This document shows positions 1 to 13,125 of a stretch of DNA of 64,000 nucleotides, in pieces. Position numbers and translations under genes: made by a program. Source of the stretch: Thermomonas haemolytica (lineage in GTDB: Bacteria; Pseudomonadota; Gammaproteobacteria; Xanthomonadales; Xanthomonadaceae). The stretch's first letter is position 1; every line of letters begins with the position of its first letter. Below the pieces are notes generated by a model, which did no database searches, was not told where the DNA came from, and saw nothing but the letters and a program-made list of their open reading frames with translations. The stretch spans positions 496,001 through 560,000 of the forward strand of contig NZ_SMAP01000001.1 of the NCBI RefSeq assembly GCF_004346265.1, written 5' to 3'.

Positions 1-970
1 GTACGCCGCGCGCACCCTGCAGGCCGGCTTCACCACGGTGCGCAACCTCGGCGATGGCGATGGCGAATCGATCGCACTGCGCAACGCGATCGAATCCGGC
101 ATCGTGCCCGGGCCGCGCATCTTCACCGCCGGCACGGCCATCGGCAGCACCGGCGGCCACGCCGATGGGACCGATGGCTACCGCAAGGATCTGCAAGGCG
201 ATCCCGGGCCGAAGCAGGGCATCATCAATGGCTCCGCCGATGCCTGGAAAGCCGTGCGCCAGCATTACAAGGACGGCGCCGACCTGATCAAGATCATGCC
301 CTCCGGCGGGGTGCTGGACGAAAGCGCCAGCGCCGACAACCCGCAAATGACCCTCGAAGAAATCCAGGCCGTGGTCGCGGCCGCGCACGACTACGGCTTC
401 ACCGTGGCCGCGCACGCGCACGGCGCCGAGGGCATCCGCCGCGCGGTGCTGGGCGGGGTCGATTCGATCGAACACGGCACCTTCATGGACGCTGCCGACA
501 TGCAGCTGATGAAGCAGCGCGGCACCTGGTACGTGCCCACCATCACCGCCGGAAAATACGTGCAGGAAAAAGCCGAGACGCCCGGCTACTACCCGCCGCA
601 GGTGGCGGCCAAGGCCCGGCTGGTCGGTCCGCAGATCCAGGCCACTGCCGGCAAGGCCTACCGCGCCGGCGTGCGGATCGCCTTCGGGACCGACGCGGCG
701 GTGTACCCGCACGGGCAGAACGCGAAGGAATTCCAGTACATGGTGGAGGCCGGCATCCCCGCCGCCTACGCCCTGCAGGCCGCCACCCGCAACGCCGCCG
801 AGCTGCTCGGGCGTAGCGCCGATCTCGGCGCGCTCGAGGCCGGCAAGTACGCCGACGTGATCGCGGTCAACGGCGATCCGCTGGCCGACATCACCCGCAT
901 GCAGGCGGTCGAGTTCGTGATGAAGGGCGGCACCGTGTATCGCCGCGACGGCAGGCCGGTGGCGCCGTGA
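1..970 (+). CDS. Metal-dependent amidohydrolase (imidazolonepropionase/Xaa-Pro dipeptidase-like), 5' truncated
   Basis: The gene enters the window already open (frame starting at base 2) and stops at 968-970, so only the C-terminal ~322 residues are visible. The TIM-barrel amidohydrolase pattern is clear. A HAHG motif and an IEHGT motif carry metal-binding and catalytic histidines, GTDAA carries the catalytic aspartate, and a C-terminal segment ([14 protein letters not shown]) returns to the composite beta domain. The family includes Zn-dependent imidazolonepropionase-like enzymes and Xaa-Arg/Xaa-Pro dipeptidases, which in Xanthomonads are usually secreted. The N-terminus and any signal peptide lie outside the window, so substrate and location cannot be assigned. 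The stop codon overlaps the GTG start of the next gene. Confidence 0.9.
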   Translation, partial: YAARTLQAGFTTVRNLGDGDGESIALRNAIESGIVPGPRIFTAGTAIGSTGGHADGTDGYRKDLQGDPGPKQGIINGSADAWKAVRQHYKDGADLIKIMPSGGVLDESASADNPQMTLEEIQAVVAAAHDYGFTVAAHAHGAEGIRRAVLGGVDSIEHGTFMDAADMQLMKQRGTWYVPTITAGKYVQEKAETPGYYPPQVAAKARLVGPQIQATAGKAYRAGVRIAFGTDAAVYPHGQNAKEFQYMVEAGIPAAYALQAATRNAAELLGRSADLGALEAGKYADVIAVNGDPLADITRMQAVEFVMKGGTVYRRDGRPVAP

Positions 971-1230
971 CTTCGGGCATGAACCTCGAATGGCTGGGCG
1001 TGGTCGCGGCCACCTGCACCACGCTGTCGTTCGTGCCGCAGGCGGTCAAGACCATCCGCACCCGCGAGACCCACGGCATCTCGCTGTGGATGTACGTGGT
1101 GTTCACCTTCGGCGTGGCCTGCTGGTTCGGCTACGGGCTGTTCCTGCACTCGTGGCCGATGATCGTCTCCAACCTGGTCACGTTCGCGCTTGCGGCCACG
1201 ATCCTGGTGCTGAAGCTGCGCTACGGCTGA
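967..1230 (+). CDS. SemiSWEET-family PQ-loop sugar transporter-like protein
   Basis: This 87-residue protein has three hydrophobic helices and a PQ-loop motif ([14 protein letters not shown]) near residues 22-35, as expected for SemiSWEETs, which dimerise to form a sugar facilitator in the inner membrane. The GTG at 967 overlaps the TGA of the amidohydrolase gene, implying translational coupling; an internal ATG at 979 would shorten it by four residues. The length is normal for the family. Its 3' end overlaps the convergent DUF998 gene by 53 bases. The family call is confident; the transported sugar is unknown. Confidence 0.9.
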   Translation: MTSGMNLEWLGVVAATCTTLSFVPQAVKTIRTRETHGISLWMYVVFTFGVACWFGYGLFLHSWPMIVSNLVTFALAATILVLKLRYG

Positions 1231-1801
1231 ACGCACGCGCCGCCAGCAGCCACCAGCCGAACCAGAGCAGGAACGCCAGCCGCTGGGCCAGCCCGACCCA
1301 GGCCCCGATCGGCGCCAGCACCGCCAGCCACGGCACCAGCAGCGCGGCCGCCACGCCGGCGACGGCGAATCCGCGCCCGCGCCCACCTGCAAGCGCCAGC
1401 AGCAGCGCGCCGGGCGCGAAGGCGATCCACCACAGCATCCACGCCAGCGCGTGCAGCCGGTTGGCGAGCGCATCCAGCGTGCGCATGTCCAGCGGCAGCA
1501 GCCCCTGTGCGGCGAACGCGAGCGCCGAGCCCTGCATCAGGGTCAGCCCGATCCTCGCCGGCCACCCCGCCCGCGCCAGCGCCGGCCGCAGCCCCTGCGC
1601 CGCCAGCAGCAGCGCCAGCCCGGGCAGCACGAAGGCCCCCGCGTTGAACAGCCACGCCCCCGGCAACCCGCTGGCACCGCGCAGCGCCAGCGGATGGATG
1701 CGGTGCGAATACTCGGGTACGCCGAAATCGGCCAGCAGCAGCGCTGCCAGGAACGAGGCCGATGCCAGCCAGGGCCATGCCTGCTTGAATGGGCTTTGCA
1801 T
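1178..1801 (-). CDS. DUF998-family multi-pass membrane protein
   Basis: A 207-residue protein with about six hydrophobic helices, starting MQSPFKQAW with an inside-to-outside first helix. The arrangement, with a G/A-rich core, an HRIHPL segment after the first helix and helices spaced every ~30 residues, matches DUF998 integral membrane proteins, whose function is not established. The ATG at 1801 is preceded on the minus strand by GGGGGC and by a TAGCAT hexamer six bases upstream of the ATG, so either a tight SD or a leaderless start is possible. The 3' end reads 53 bases into the SemiSWEET gene on the other strand. Confidence 0.75.
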   Translation of the reverse strand: MQSPFKQAWPWLASASFLAALLLADFGVPEYSHRIHPLALRGASGLPGAWLFNAGAFVLPGLALLLAAQGLRPALARAGWPARIGLTLMQGSALAFAAQGLLPLDMRTLDALANRLHALAWMLWWIAFAPGALLLALAGGRGRGFAVAGVAAALLVPWLAVLAPIGAWVGLAQRLAFLLWFGWWLLAARAFSRSAASAPGSWPQART

Positions 1802-1807
1802 GCCCCC

Positions 1808-1813
1808 ATGCTA
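1808..1813 (-). promoter_or_regulatory. -10-like hexamer six bases before the DUF998 start
   Basis: On the minus strand TAGCAT is followed by six bases and then the ATG at 1801, so initiation would fall at or next to the A of the start codon. The six bases GGGGGC could instead act as an unusually close SD, so this is the weakest member of the leaderless set. Confidence 0.3.
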
Positions 1814-1853
1814 AGGACATTTCCTTCACCACTCCACGACTGCCCGACGCCCC

Positions 1854-2726
1854 ATGACCGACGCCGCCAAGCCCCATGTGTTCGACGCCACCGCCGCCCG
1901 CTTCGAGGAGGAGGTGATCCGCAAGTCGCTGCAGACGCCCGTGCTGGTCGATTTCTGGGCGAGCTGGTGTGGGCCGTGCAAGACCCTGGGGCCGACCCTC
2001 GAGAAGCTGGCCGCCGACTACCACGGCGCGTTCGTGCTGGCGAAGGTGGACGTGGACAAGGAGCAGGAGCTGGCCGCCGCGTTCCAGATCCGCTCGGTGC
2101 CCACGGTCATGCTGGTGAAGGACGGGCAGCTGGTGGATGGCTTCCCGGGTGCGCTGCCGGAGGGCCAGCTGCGCGAGTTCCTCAAGCACCACGGGATCAC
2201 GCCGGCCGCGGCCCCAGCCGAGGTGGCCGCGCCCGCCCCCGCGCCGCCGCTGGATCCGCATGCCGAGGTGATGCGCCTGCGCAAGGCGATCGAGGCCGCA
2301 CCGGACGATGCCGGGCTCAAGCTCGACCTGGCGCTGGCGCTGCTGCAGACCGGCGCCGCCACCGAGGCCGAACAGCTGCTGGACGCGCTGCCCGCCAACC
2401 TCGCCACCGACGACCGCGCGGTCAAGGCGCGCGCGCGCCTGGGCTTTGCCGCGCTGCTCAAGGACGCGCCGCCGGCGGAAGTGCTGCAGGCCGCGATCGC
2501 CGCCAATCCGGACGATCTGCGCGCGCGCCATCTGCTGGGCGTGCGCCAGCTGGTGGGCGGCGAGGCCGAGGCCGGGCTGGCGCAGTTCATCGAGATGCTG
2601 CGCCGCGACCGCAACTATGGCGACGGTCTGGCGCGCAAGAGCCTGATCGACGCCTTCCGCATCCTCGACGACGAGGACCTGGTGGGCCGGGTGCGCCGGC
2701 AGATGTCGGCCATCCTGCTGGCCTGA
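1854..2726 (+). CDS. cnoX: CnoX/YbbN-type thioredoxin-TPR co-chaperone
   Basis: A 290-residue cytoplasmic protein. Residues ~8-110 form a thioredoxin domain with an intact WCGPC site (C39/C42) and the cis-proline motif SVPTVML. After an Ala/Pro linker (~120-135) the C-terminal half carries TPR-like helices. This is the architecture of CnoX (YbbN), which protects substrates from overoxidation and hands them to chaperones. E. coli CnoX lacks a redox-active CxxC, whereas many other bacteria keep it, so this version is predicted to be a working thiol oxidoreductase. No clear SD precedes the ATG at 1854. It is divergent from the DUF998 gene and appears monocistronic. Confidence 0.88.
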   Translation: MTDAAKPHVFDATAARFEEEVIRKSLQTPVLVDFWASWCGPCKTLGPTLEKLAADYHGAFVLAKVDVDKEQELAAAFQIRSVPTVMLVKDGQLVDGFPGALPEGQLREFLKHHGITPAAAPAEVAAPAPAPPLDPHAEVMRLRKAIEAAPDDAGLKLDLALALLQTGAATEAEQLLDALPANLATDDRAVKARARLGFAALLKDAPPAEVLQAAIAANPDDLRARHLLGVRQLVGGEAEAGLAQFIEMLRRDRNYGDGLARKSLIDAFRILDDEDLVGRVRRQMSAILLA

Positions 2727-2767
2727 CGCGGCCGGGCCAGCGCAGCTTCCTCCGGGAGCCAACTTTT

Positions 2768-2787
2768 CCCGTACGCATGCGTATGGG
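2768..2787. promoter_or_regulatory. Near-perfect 20-bp palindrome, candidate operator
   Basis: The core TACGCATGCGTA (2772-2783) is a perfect 12-bp palindrome and the flanks extend the symmetry to 18 of 20 bases. It lies 36 bp upstream of ATG 2824 and ends 3 bp before the alternative ATG 2791. Size and symmetry suit a dimeric repressor of the TetR/GntR kind; the regulator is unknown. Confidence 0.5.
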
Positions 2788-2823
2788 ATCATGTGCACCC
2801 AACCCCGCGCCTTTCCACGCCGC

Positions 2824-3273
2824 ATGCACCACCGCCTGTTCCGCCATGGGATCAACCTGTGGCCGCCGTTCCTGTTCACCGGCATCCACCTGACCGCGCT
2901 GTCGGCGGACTACACCCGCGCGCGGGTCGAGCTGCGCCTGCGCCCGTGGAACCGCAACTACGTGGGCACGCACTTCGGCGGCAGCCTGTTCGCGATGACC
3001 GATCCATTCTGGATGCTGATGGTGCTGCACCACCTCGGCCGCGAGCATAGGGTCTGGGACAAGGCCGGCGAGATCGAATTCGTGAAGCCGGGGCGCGGCG
3101 TGGTGCGGACGGATTTCATCCTCACCCCGGCGGACCTCGACGACCTGCGCACGCGTGCCGCCGGCGGCGCCAAGGTGCTGCGCTGGTTCGAGAACGACGT
3201 GGTGGATGCCGACGGCGAGGTGGTCGCGCGCGTCCGCAAGCAGCTCTACGTGCGTCGCAAACCGGGACGCTGA
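2824..3273 (+). CDS. DUF4442 / PaaI-like hotdog-fold thioesterase-like protein
   Basis: The protein (149 residues from ATG 2824; 160 from the in-frame ATG 2791) has the DUF4442 signature of the hotdog superfamily: NLWPPF near the start, then RNYVGTHFGGSLFAMTDPFW, with the HFGG turn and following acidic residue placed like the active-site helix of PaaI-type acyl-CoA thioesterases. It ends with VARVRKQLYVRR. The family is often annotated as acyltransferase or thioesterase without biochemical proof. I prefer the start at 2824 because the family normally begins a few residues before the NLWPPF motif and because a likely operator (2768-2787) abuts ATG 2791. It sits alone between the CnoX-like gene and the kinase gene. 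Confidence 0.82.
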   Translation: MHHRLFRHGINLWPPFLFTGIHLTALSADYTRARVELRLRPWNRNYVGTHFGGSLFAMTDPFWMLMVLHHLGREHRVWDKAGEIEFVKPGRGVVRTDFILTPADLDDLRTRAAGGAKVLRWFENDVVDADGEVVARVRKQLYVRRKPGR

Positions 3274-3336
3274 CCCGTTCCCCCGGCCCTGCCCGCCGTC
3301 GTATGCTCCGGCGGATTCGGGGAGGCGAACGACACC

Positions 3337-5346
3337 GTGACGGACAAGACCCAACCCAGCATCCCGGGCTACCGCATCCTGCGGGTGATCGGCCATGGTG
3401 GCATGTCCACCGTGTATCTGGCCGAGCAGCTGTCGCTGGAGCGCAAGGTGGCGCTGAAGGTGATGCTGGCCGAGGCGCTCACCGACGAGATCAGCCGCGC
3501 GCGCTTCGAGAACGAGGCGCGCATCATCGCGCGCCTGGAGCATCCCAACATCGTGGGGATCTTCGAAGTCGGGCGCACCGGCGACGGCCTGCCGTTCTAC
3601 GCGATGCCCTACCTGTCGCACGGGCATCTGGCCCAGCGCAAGCTGGCCGGCGACCAGCCGAAGGTGGCCGCGATCCTGCGCAGCCTGCTGCAGGCGCTGG
3701 ACTACGCGCATGTGCGCGGGGTGGTGCATCGCGACGTCAAGGCCGAGAACGTGCTGTTCGACGAGAACGAACGGCCGATGCTGGCGGATTTCGGGATCGC
3801 CCTGCGCCGCGGCAACAACCCGCGCCTGACCACCGCCGGGCTGGCCGTGGGCAGCACCGCCTACATGCCGCCGGAACAGGCGCGCGGGCAGGAGGTGGAC
3901 CGCCGCGCCGATGTCTACAGCCTCGGCGTGCTGACCTGGGAAATGCTGATGGGCCGCCTGCCGTATGCCGCTGGCGATGCGCTCACCATGGCGCTCAAAC
4001 ATGTGCAGGAGCCCATCCCGCGCCTGCCCGCCGTGCTCCGGCATTGGCAGGGCTTCATCGACCGCGCGATGGCCAAGCAGCCGGGCGAACGCTTTGCCAG
4101 CGCCAACGAGATGCTGGCCGCGCTGGACGAGGTGGAACGCCGCGCCGGGCGCGCCTTCGCGGCGGTGGAAATCCCGGCCGATGCGCTGCCCGCGACGGAT
4201 GCCCCGCCGCCCGCACGCTGGCGCCGGCCGGCGCTGCTGGGCGGCGCGGCCATCGCGCTGGCGCTGGTGCTGGGCTATGCCTATCTGCAGCGCACGCCGG
4301 CAGGCACCGCCGCCGCAAGTGCAAGCGCCACTGCTCCCATCGACGGCCCGCAGGCAACGGCAACGGAAGCAACCGCTGCCCCCGCGGCCGAAGCATCCGC
4401 CGCGCCCGCACTCGCCGCCACCGCGCCCGCGGAGGATGCGCAGGATTTCGGCCTGCGCGCCTACATCGCCAATGCCGAACAGCAGCTGCGCGCCGGCCAG
4501 CTGCTGGCACCGCCCAATGCCAATGCCTGGGCCAGCGTGGAGGCCGCCTGGCTGGCCAATCCCACCCATCCGGAAACGCTGCGCCTGACCGCCCTGCTGT
4601 TCGATGCGCTGGCCGAGGCCGCCGACCGCGCCCTGCGCAACGACGACGCGGCCGGCGCACGGCTGGCGTTCCAGCGCGCGCAGACCCTGGACAAGCGCCG
4701 TGGCGGCACCGGCGCGGCGATCGCGCAGCTGCGCCAGCGCCTGGGCGCGACCCTGGACGACCGCATCACCCTGCTGCTGGCCAAGCCGGCCACCCGCGCC
4801 GACGCCAGCCGCCTGTATGCCGCCACCACGCCCTGGCTGGAGCTCGAACCGGCCCGCGCGCGCAGCCTGCAGACGCGCTTGAATGCGCTGGCCGCGAACG
4901 AGCGCGGCACGGCCGAGAATGGTAAGGACGCGGCCGCGGAGACACCGAAGCAGGCCGCCGCCGCGCCCGAGCTGGTCACCGTCAGCCGCGCCGACTACGC
5001 CCGCTTCGCCAGCGCCACCGGCCGCGAGGCCGCCGAGTGCGGGCGCGGGTTCCTCGGCCGCAAGCTGCGCTGGGACAACCTGCTGGGCGGCGAGCGCCGG
5101 CCGGTGGCCTGCGTGTCCGCCGCCGACGCGCTGGCGTATGCGGCCTGGCAGGGCGCACAGGACGGCCACCGCTACCGCCTGCCCAGCGCCGGCGAACTGC
5201 AGGGCCAGCCTGCGACCCCGGCCAGCTGGCTGTCGCTGTGCGCCGACCACGCCTGCACCCAGCGCATGGCCAGCGGCAAGCCGCAGCCACTCGACGCCGG
5301 CCGCGGCTACGACGATGTCGGCATCCGCCTGGTGCGCGGCGGCTGA
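3337..5346 (+). CDS. Membrane-anchored Ser/Thr protein kinase with shortened SUMF1-like C-terminal domain
   Basis: A 669-residue protein. Residues ~12-275 form a Hanks-type kinase with a glycine loop GHGGMSTVY (19-27), catalytic Lys41, HRDVKAEN (H131-N138), DFG (151-153) and an APE-like PPEQARG, so it should be active. A single transmembrane helix lies near 299-319, followed by an Ala-rich periplasmic linker and a helical region. The last ~125 residues resemble the formylglycine-generating/SUMF1 fold (PVACVSAADALAYAAWQ, YRLPSAGEL, VGIRLVRGG) but are about half the usual length and probably serve as a sensor or binding domain. It starts with GTG at 3337 behind a good SD (GGGGAGG). It is convergent with the HD-GYP gene, with three bases between the stops. 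Confidence 0.92.
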   Translation: MTDKTQPSIPGYRILRVIGHGGMSTVYLAEQLSLERKVALKVMLAEALTDEISRARFENEARIIARLEHPNIVGIFEVGRTGDGLPFYAMPYLSHGHLAQRKLAGDQPKVAAILRSLLQALDYAHVRGVVHRDVKAENVLFDENERPMLADFGIALRRGNNPRLTTAGLAVGSTAYMPPEQARGQEVDRRADVYSLGVLTWEMLMGRLPYAAGDALTMALKHVQEPIPRLPAVLRHWQGFIDRAMAKQPGERFASANEMLAALDEVERRAGRAFAAVEIPADALPATDAPPPARWRRPALLGGAAIALALVLGYAYLQRTPAGTAAASASATAPIDGPQATATEATAAPAAEASAAPALAATAPAEDAQDFGLRAYIANAEQQLRAGQLLAPPNANAWASVEAAWLANPTHPETLRLTALLFDALAEAADRALRNDDAAGARLAFQRAQTLDKRRGGTGAAIAQLRQRLGATLDDRITLLLAKPATRADASRLYAATTPWLELEPARARSLQTRLNALAANERGTAENGKDAAAETPKQAAAAPELVTVSRADYARFASATGREAAECGRGFLGRKLRWDNLLGGERRPVACVSAADALAYAAWQGAQDGHRYRLPSAGELQGQPATPASWLSLCADHACTQRMASGKPQPLDAGRGYDDVGIRLVRGG

Positions 5347-5349
5347 GGC

Positions 5350-6344
5350 TCAGTCCGCCCAGCGCTGCTGGATCTCGTGCAGCGCCGGCGCCAGCGGCAG
5401 GAAGCATTCCACCAGCGCCGGGTCGAAGTGGCGGCCCGCCTGCTGGCGCAGGTGCTCCAACGCCTGTTCGAACGACCATGCCTGCTTGTACGGACGGCGC
5501 GAGGTCAGTGCATCGAACACGTCGGCGATCGCCACGATCCTGGCCTCCAGCGGGATGGCCTCGCCGGACAAGCCGGCCGGATAGCCGCTGCCATCCCATT
5601 TCTCGTGGTGGGCCAAGGCCACCAAGCGCGCCAGCCGCAGCACCCCCGATGGATGCTCGCCGATGATCTCCGCGCCGATCTGCGGGTGCCGGCGCATGAT
5701 CTCCCACTCTTCGGCATCCAGCGGCCCGGGCTTGCGCAGCACGGCATCGGGGATACCGATCTTGCCGACGTCGTGCATCGGCGCGGCATTCAGCAGGTCG
5801 TCCGCCCACGCCTGGCCGCAGCCCGCCGCCAGCGCCAGCCGCTGGGCATAATGGCTCATGCGGATCACGTGCATGCCGGTCTCGTTGTCTTTGTACTCCG
5901 CCGCGCGGCCCAGCATCTGCACGATCTGCAGGCGCGAATCGCGCAGCTCCTCCATCCGCACCAGCGACAGGTGGGTACGCACCCGCGCGCGCACCACCGG
6001 CGCGCTGACCGGCTTGGTGATGTAGTCCACCGCGCCGGCCTCCAGCCCGCCGGCCTCGTCGCTGGCGTCGGCCAACGCGGTGACAAAGATCACCGGGATC
6101 GCGGCGGTGGCCGGGTCCTGCTTCAGCGCGGCGCAGACCGCGTGCCCGTCCATCCCCGGCATCATCACGTCCAGCAGCACCAGGCGCGGCTGCTGCGTGC
6201 GCGCCAGTTGCAGCGCCCGCGCACCATCGGTGGCGAACAGCAGCCGGTAATCGGCCTCCAGCACCCGCCGCAGGACCTGCAGGTTGGTCGGCTCGTCGTC
6301 CACCAGCAGCAGGCACGGACGCCCGTCTTCGCTCATCTCCAGCA

Positions 6345-6348
<4 letters not shown>
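5350..6348 (-). CDS. Response regulator with HD-GYP cyclic-di-GMP phosphodiesterase output
   Basis: A 332-residue protein (ATG 6348). Residues ~12-130 form a receiver domain with acidic pocket D17-D18 and phosphoacceptor D60 (LLDVMMPGMDG). A short helical linker leads to an HD-GYP domain (~150-325) with HDVGK and the complete HHEKWDGSGYP signature, so it is predicted to hydrolyse c-di-GMP. Its ATG overlaps the stop of the upstream hybrid kinase in an ATGA arrangement (6345-6348), implying coupled translation and a cognate relationship: the kinase's own receiver and Hpt domain would pass phosphate to D60. It resembles RpfG in architecture, but the partner is an MHYT kinase rather than RpfC. 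Confidence 0.95.
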
Positions 6349-10076
<3,728 letters not shown>

Positions 10077-10089
10077 CCCGGACGCCACC

Positions 10090-12369
10090 TCAGCGCAGCC
10101 GGAACCGCGCGACCTGCTCGTCCAGGCCGCGGGCCTGCTGGGCAAGCCCTTGCGCGGCCGCGCTGGCCTCTTCCACCAGCGCGGCGTTCTGCTGGGTACC
10201 CTCGTCCATCTGGGTGATGGCCTGGTTCACCTGCTCGATCCCGCTGCTCTGCTCCTGCGAGGCGGCGCTGATGTCGGCCATGATGTCGGTGACGCGCTTG
10301 ACGCTGCTGACGATCTCGCCCATGGTCTTGCCGGCCTGGTCCACCAGCGCGCTGCCTTCCTCCACCTTCAGCACCGAATCGGTGATCAGCTGCTTGATCT
10401 CCTTGGCCGCGCCCGCGCTGCGCTGGGCGAGCGAGCGCACCTCGGCGGCCACCACCGCGAAGCCGCGGCCCTGCTCGCCGGCGCGCGCGGCTTCCACCGC
10501 CGCATTGAGCGCCAGGATGTTGGTCTGGAAGGCGATGCCGTCGATCACGCCGATGATGTCCGCGATCCGGCGCGAGGCGGTCTGGATGTCGCCCATCGTG
10601 CTGACCACCTTCTGCACCACCTCGCCGCCGGACTCGGCCACGCCGGCCGCGCCGATCGCCAGCTGGTTGGCCTGGCGCGCGTTGTCGGCGTTCTGCTTGA
10701 CGGTGGAGGTGAGCTCTTCCATCGACGAAGCGGTTTCCTCCAGCGAGGCCGCCTGCTGCTCGGTGCGCATCGACAGGTCGGCGTTGCCCGCCGCGATCTC
10801 GCCGGCGGCGGCGCTGATCGCCGCCACCGCGTCGCGGATCTCGCCGACCATCGCGGCGAGCCGGGCCACGGTGTGGTTGGCGCTGTCGGCCATGCGCCCG
10901 AACGCACCCTGCAGCCGCGCCCGCACCTGTCGGGTGAGGTCGCCGTCGGCCAGCGCCTGCAGCACCTGCTGGATCTCGGCGATCGCCGCGTCCAGCCCGT
11001 CCAGCATGGCGTTGAGGTTGCGGGCCAGTTGCAGATGGAAGCCGCGCTTGCCGGCCTCGTCGATGCGGCGATCGAGCTCGCCGCGCACCGCGTCCTCCAC
11101 CACCTGCGCGATCTCGCGTTCGATCGCCAGGTCGGCGGTGCGGTCCTTCCACTCGAACACGTGGCCGATCGCGCGCCCGCCGTCGTCCAGCACCGGGGTG
11201 ATGCCCACGTCGAAGGTGTACGGCCCCAGCACCAGGGTCTCCGCATGCGGCGCGCGCAGCGCCGGCAGCAGGCCGCGCCAGTGCGACGGATCGGGATGGA
11301 ACCCGGTGACATCGGCCCCCACCACCTGGGCGACGCGGAAACCCGGCAGGCTGTCCGCCAGCACCGGCGCGGCTGCCGCGAAACCTTCGCGCAGGGCGCG
11401 GTTGGCGAACACCACGCTGCCCTCGGCATCGGTGACCAGCACGCTGGCGGCCGCCACCTCCAGCGCCTCGGACACGCGCCGGGTGCGCGCGCCCTCGCGG
11501 CGCATCTCTTCCACCTGGAACCCGAGCCGGATCTGCATGCTCTTGATGCCCAGCAGGACGCGTCCGATCTCGTCGTTGCGCGATACGTCGATCTGGCCGG
11601 TGAACACGTCGCTGGCCATCTCCCGCAGCGCGCGCCGGGCGGCATTGCTGCGCCCCACCACGTCGCGCGACAGCCACCAGGCCGAGTACAGCGCGAACGC
11701 CAGGCCCGCCGCCAGCAGCCACAGGTCGGTGCCGGCGCCGCCGCCCTGCCGCCACAGCAGCAGGCCGGCCAGGCCCGGGCCGAACAGCGCCAGCAGGAAC
11801 AGGCGCACGGTCAGGTTCAGCTTCCACAGCGGGTTCCAGCGCTCCCAGAACGGCACCTGGACCACCCGGCCGTTGCGGATCTCCGCGTGCTTCAAGCGGC
11901 CTGCGCGCAGGGCGGCGTAATCGCGCTCGGCCTCGGCCACCTGTTCGCGGCTTGGTTTGCGCCGCACCGACATGTAGCCGGTGGCCTTGCCGTCGGCATC
12001 CAGTAGCGGGGTGACGTGCGCCTGCACCCAGTAGTGGTCGCCGTTCTTGCAGCGGTTCTTGACCATGCCCACCCACGGCAGGCCGCGCTTGAGGTGGCTC
12101 CACAGATCCGCGAACGCCTCCGGCGGCATGTCCGGATGGCGGATGACGTTGTGCGGCTGGCCGATCAGCTCGGCCTCGGTGTAGCCGCTGATTTCGCAGA
12201 AATAGCCGTTGATGTAGGTGATGATGCCGCGCAGATCGGTGCGCGAGACGATCGACTCGCCGTCGCGCAGCAGCACTTCGCGGCCGGTCACCGGGCGGCT
12301 GCGCAGCTCGCCGCGCGGAAGCGAGCGCGGCGCAGCAGGCACCTGCGCGATGGGGTCTGGGCTGGACAT
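10090..12369 (-). CDS. Aer-like methyl-accepting chemotaxis protein with two PAS domains
   Basis: A 759-residue protein from ATG 12369 (an upstream in-frame GTG at 12381 adds four residues). It begins with a cytoplasmic PAS domain (~30-140) containing the Aer-type stretch IITYINGYF and the segment IRHPDMPPE. Two closely spaced hydrophobic helices (~185-245) follow with almost no periplasmic loop, then HAMP, a second PAS, helical linkers and a signalling domain with the conserved hairpin [16 protein letters not shown]. The sensor is therefore intracellular, like redox/oxygen sensing by Aer. No C-terminal CheR-tethering pentapeptide is visible; it ends in QVARFRLR. It lies upstream of the MHYT kinase in the same direction. 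Confidence 0.93.
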   Translation of the reverse strand: MSSPDPIAQVPAAPRSLPRGELRSRPVTGREVLLRDGESIVSRTDLRGIITYINGYFCEISGYTEAELIGQPHNVIRHPDMPPEAFADLWSHLKRGLPWVGMVKNRCKNGDHYWVQAHVTPLLDADGKATGYMSVRRKPSREQVAEAERDYAALRAGRLKHAEIRNGRVVQVPFWERWNPLWKLNLTVRLFLLALFGPGLAGLLLWRQGGGAGTDLWLLAAGLAFALYSAWWLSRDVVGRSNAARRALREMASDVFTGQIDVSRNDEIGRVLLGIKSMQIRLGFQVEEMRREGARTRRVSEALEVAAASVLVTDAEGSVVFANRALREGFAAAAPVLADSLPGFRVAQVVGADVTGFHPDPSHWRGLLPALRAPHAETLVLGPYTFDVGITPVLDDGGRAIGHVFEWKDRTADLAIEREIAQVVEDAVRGELDRRIDEAGKRGFHLQLARNLNAMLDGLDAAIAEIQQVLQALADGDLTRQVRARLQGAFGRMADSANHTVARLAAMVGEIRDAVAAISAAAGEIAAGNADLSMRTEQQAASLEETASSMEELTSTVKQNADNARQANQLAIGAAGVAESGGEVVQKVVSTMGDIQTASRRIADIIGVIDGIAFQTNILALNAAVEAARAGEQGRGFAVVAAEVRSLAQRSAGAAKEIKQLITDSVLKVEEGSALVDQAGKTMGEIVSSVKRVTDIMADISAASQEQSSGIEQVNQAITQMDEGTQQNAALVEEASAAAQGLAQQARGLDEQVARFRLR

Positions 12370-12441
12370 GATGGCCGGCACGGTAGGGAGTCTTGGTGGT
12401 TATCGGCCCCGCCGACCCGCGCTTGACCCCCGGCAAGCCGG

Positions 12442-12447
12442 TAAACT
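12442..12447 (+). promoter_or_regulatory. -10-like hexamer six bases before the DUF502 ATG
   Basis: TAAACT is followed by GCGCCC and ATG 12454. No SD is present in that gap. A TTGACC lies at 12423-12428, but its 13-base spacing is too short for a standard promoter, so the assignment rests on the hexamer and its position. Confidence 0.35.
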
Positions 12448-12453
12448 GCGCCC

Positions 12454-13122
12454 ATGCCATCCCCCACCCTCTCCCAACGCCTGCAGCGCCTGTTCCTGAC
12501 CGGCCTGCTTACCCTGCTGCCGCTCTGGCTGACCTGGGCGGTGTTGAAATTCGTGTTCGGCCTGCTGGGCAGCCTCAGCAAGCCGCTGGTGGAACCGGGC
12601 CTGCAGGAGCTGGCCGCAGGCAACCCGCGCACCTTCGGCTGGCTGGTGGAACCCTGGGTGCAAAGTGGGATCGCGCTGGTGGCCACGGTCGCGTTCATCC
12701 TGCTGGCCGGCTGGCTGGCGCGCCGGGTGGTGGGCCAGCGCCTGCTGCGCTGGATGGAGGCGCTGGTGGCGCGCATCCCGCTGGCCAATACCGTGTATGG
12801 CAGCGCGCGCAAGCTGCTGGACATCCTGCAGACCAAGCCGGACGGCACCCAGCGGGTGGTGCTGGTGGACTTCCCGCACAACCAGATGAAGTCGATCGGC
12901 TTCGTCACCCGGGTCATGCGCGAGCAGGGCACCGGCCGCGAGCTGGCGGCGGTGTACGTGCCGACCACCCCCAACCCGACTTCCGGCTACCTGGAGATCG
13001 TGCCGGTGGAGAAGATCACCCCCACCGACTGGACGGTGGACCAGGCGATGGGCTTCATCATCAGCGGCGGCGCGGTGGCGCCCGAGCACATCCCGTTCAC
13101 CCCGCCCGGGCAGGCGTCCTGA
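12454..13122 (+). CDS. DUF502-family inner-membrane protein
   Basis: A 222-residue protein with two long N-terminal hydrophobic helices (~12-38 and ~68-92). These are followed by a conserved soluble part with the DUF502 signatures (ARIPLANTVYGSARKLLDIL, then VVLVDFPHNQMKSIGFVT and AVYVPTTPNPTSGYL) and a C-terminal ISGGAVAPE. Function is unknown; it is a widespread bacterial membrane family. yhhQ starts four bases after its stop, so the two are likely cotranscribed. The start is a possible leaderless ATG. Confidence 0.88.
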   Translation: MPSPTLSQRLQRLFLTGLLTLLPLWLTWAVLKFVFGLLGSLSKPLVEPGLQELAAGNPRTFGWLVEPWVQSGIALVATVAFILLAGWLARRVVGQRLLRWMEALVARIPLANTVYGSARKLLDILQTKPDGTQRVVLVDFPHNQMKSIGFVTRVMREQGTGRELAAVYVPTTPNPTSGYLEIVPVEKITPTDWTVDQAMGFIISGGAVAPEHIPFTPPGQAS

Positions 13123-13125
13123 CCC

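Noticed and set aside
2587-5250. Very long open frame on the minus strand opposite the CnoX, DUF4442 and kinase genes
   Set aside because: It is antisense to three well-defined genes, Arg/Gly/Gln-rich and without domain motifs; typical of high-GC antisense frames.
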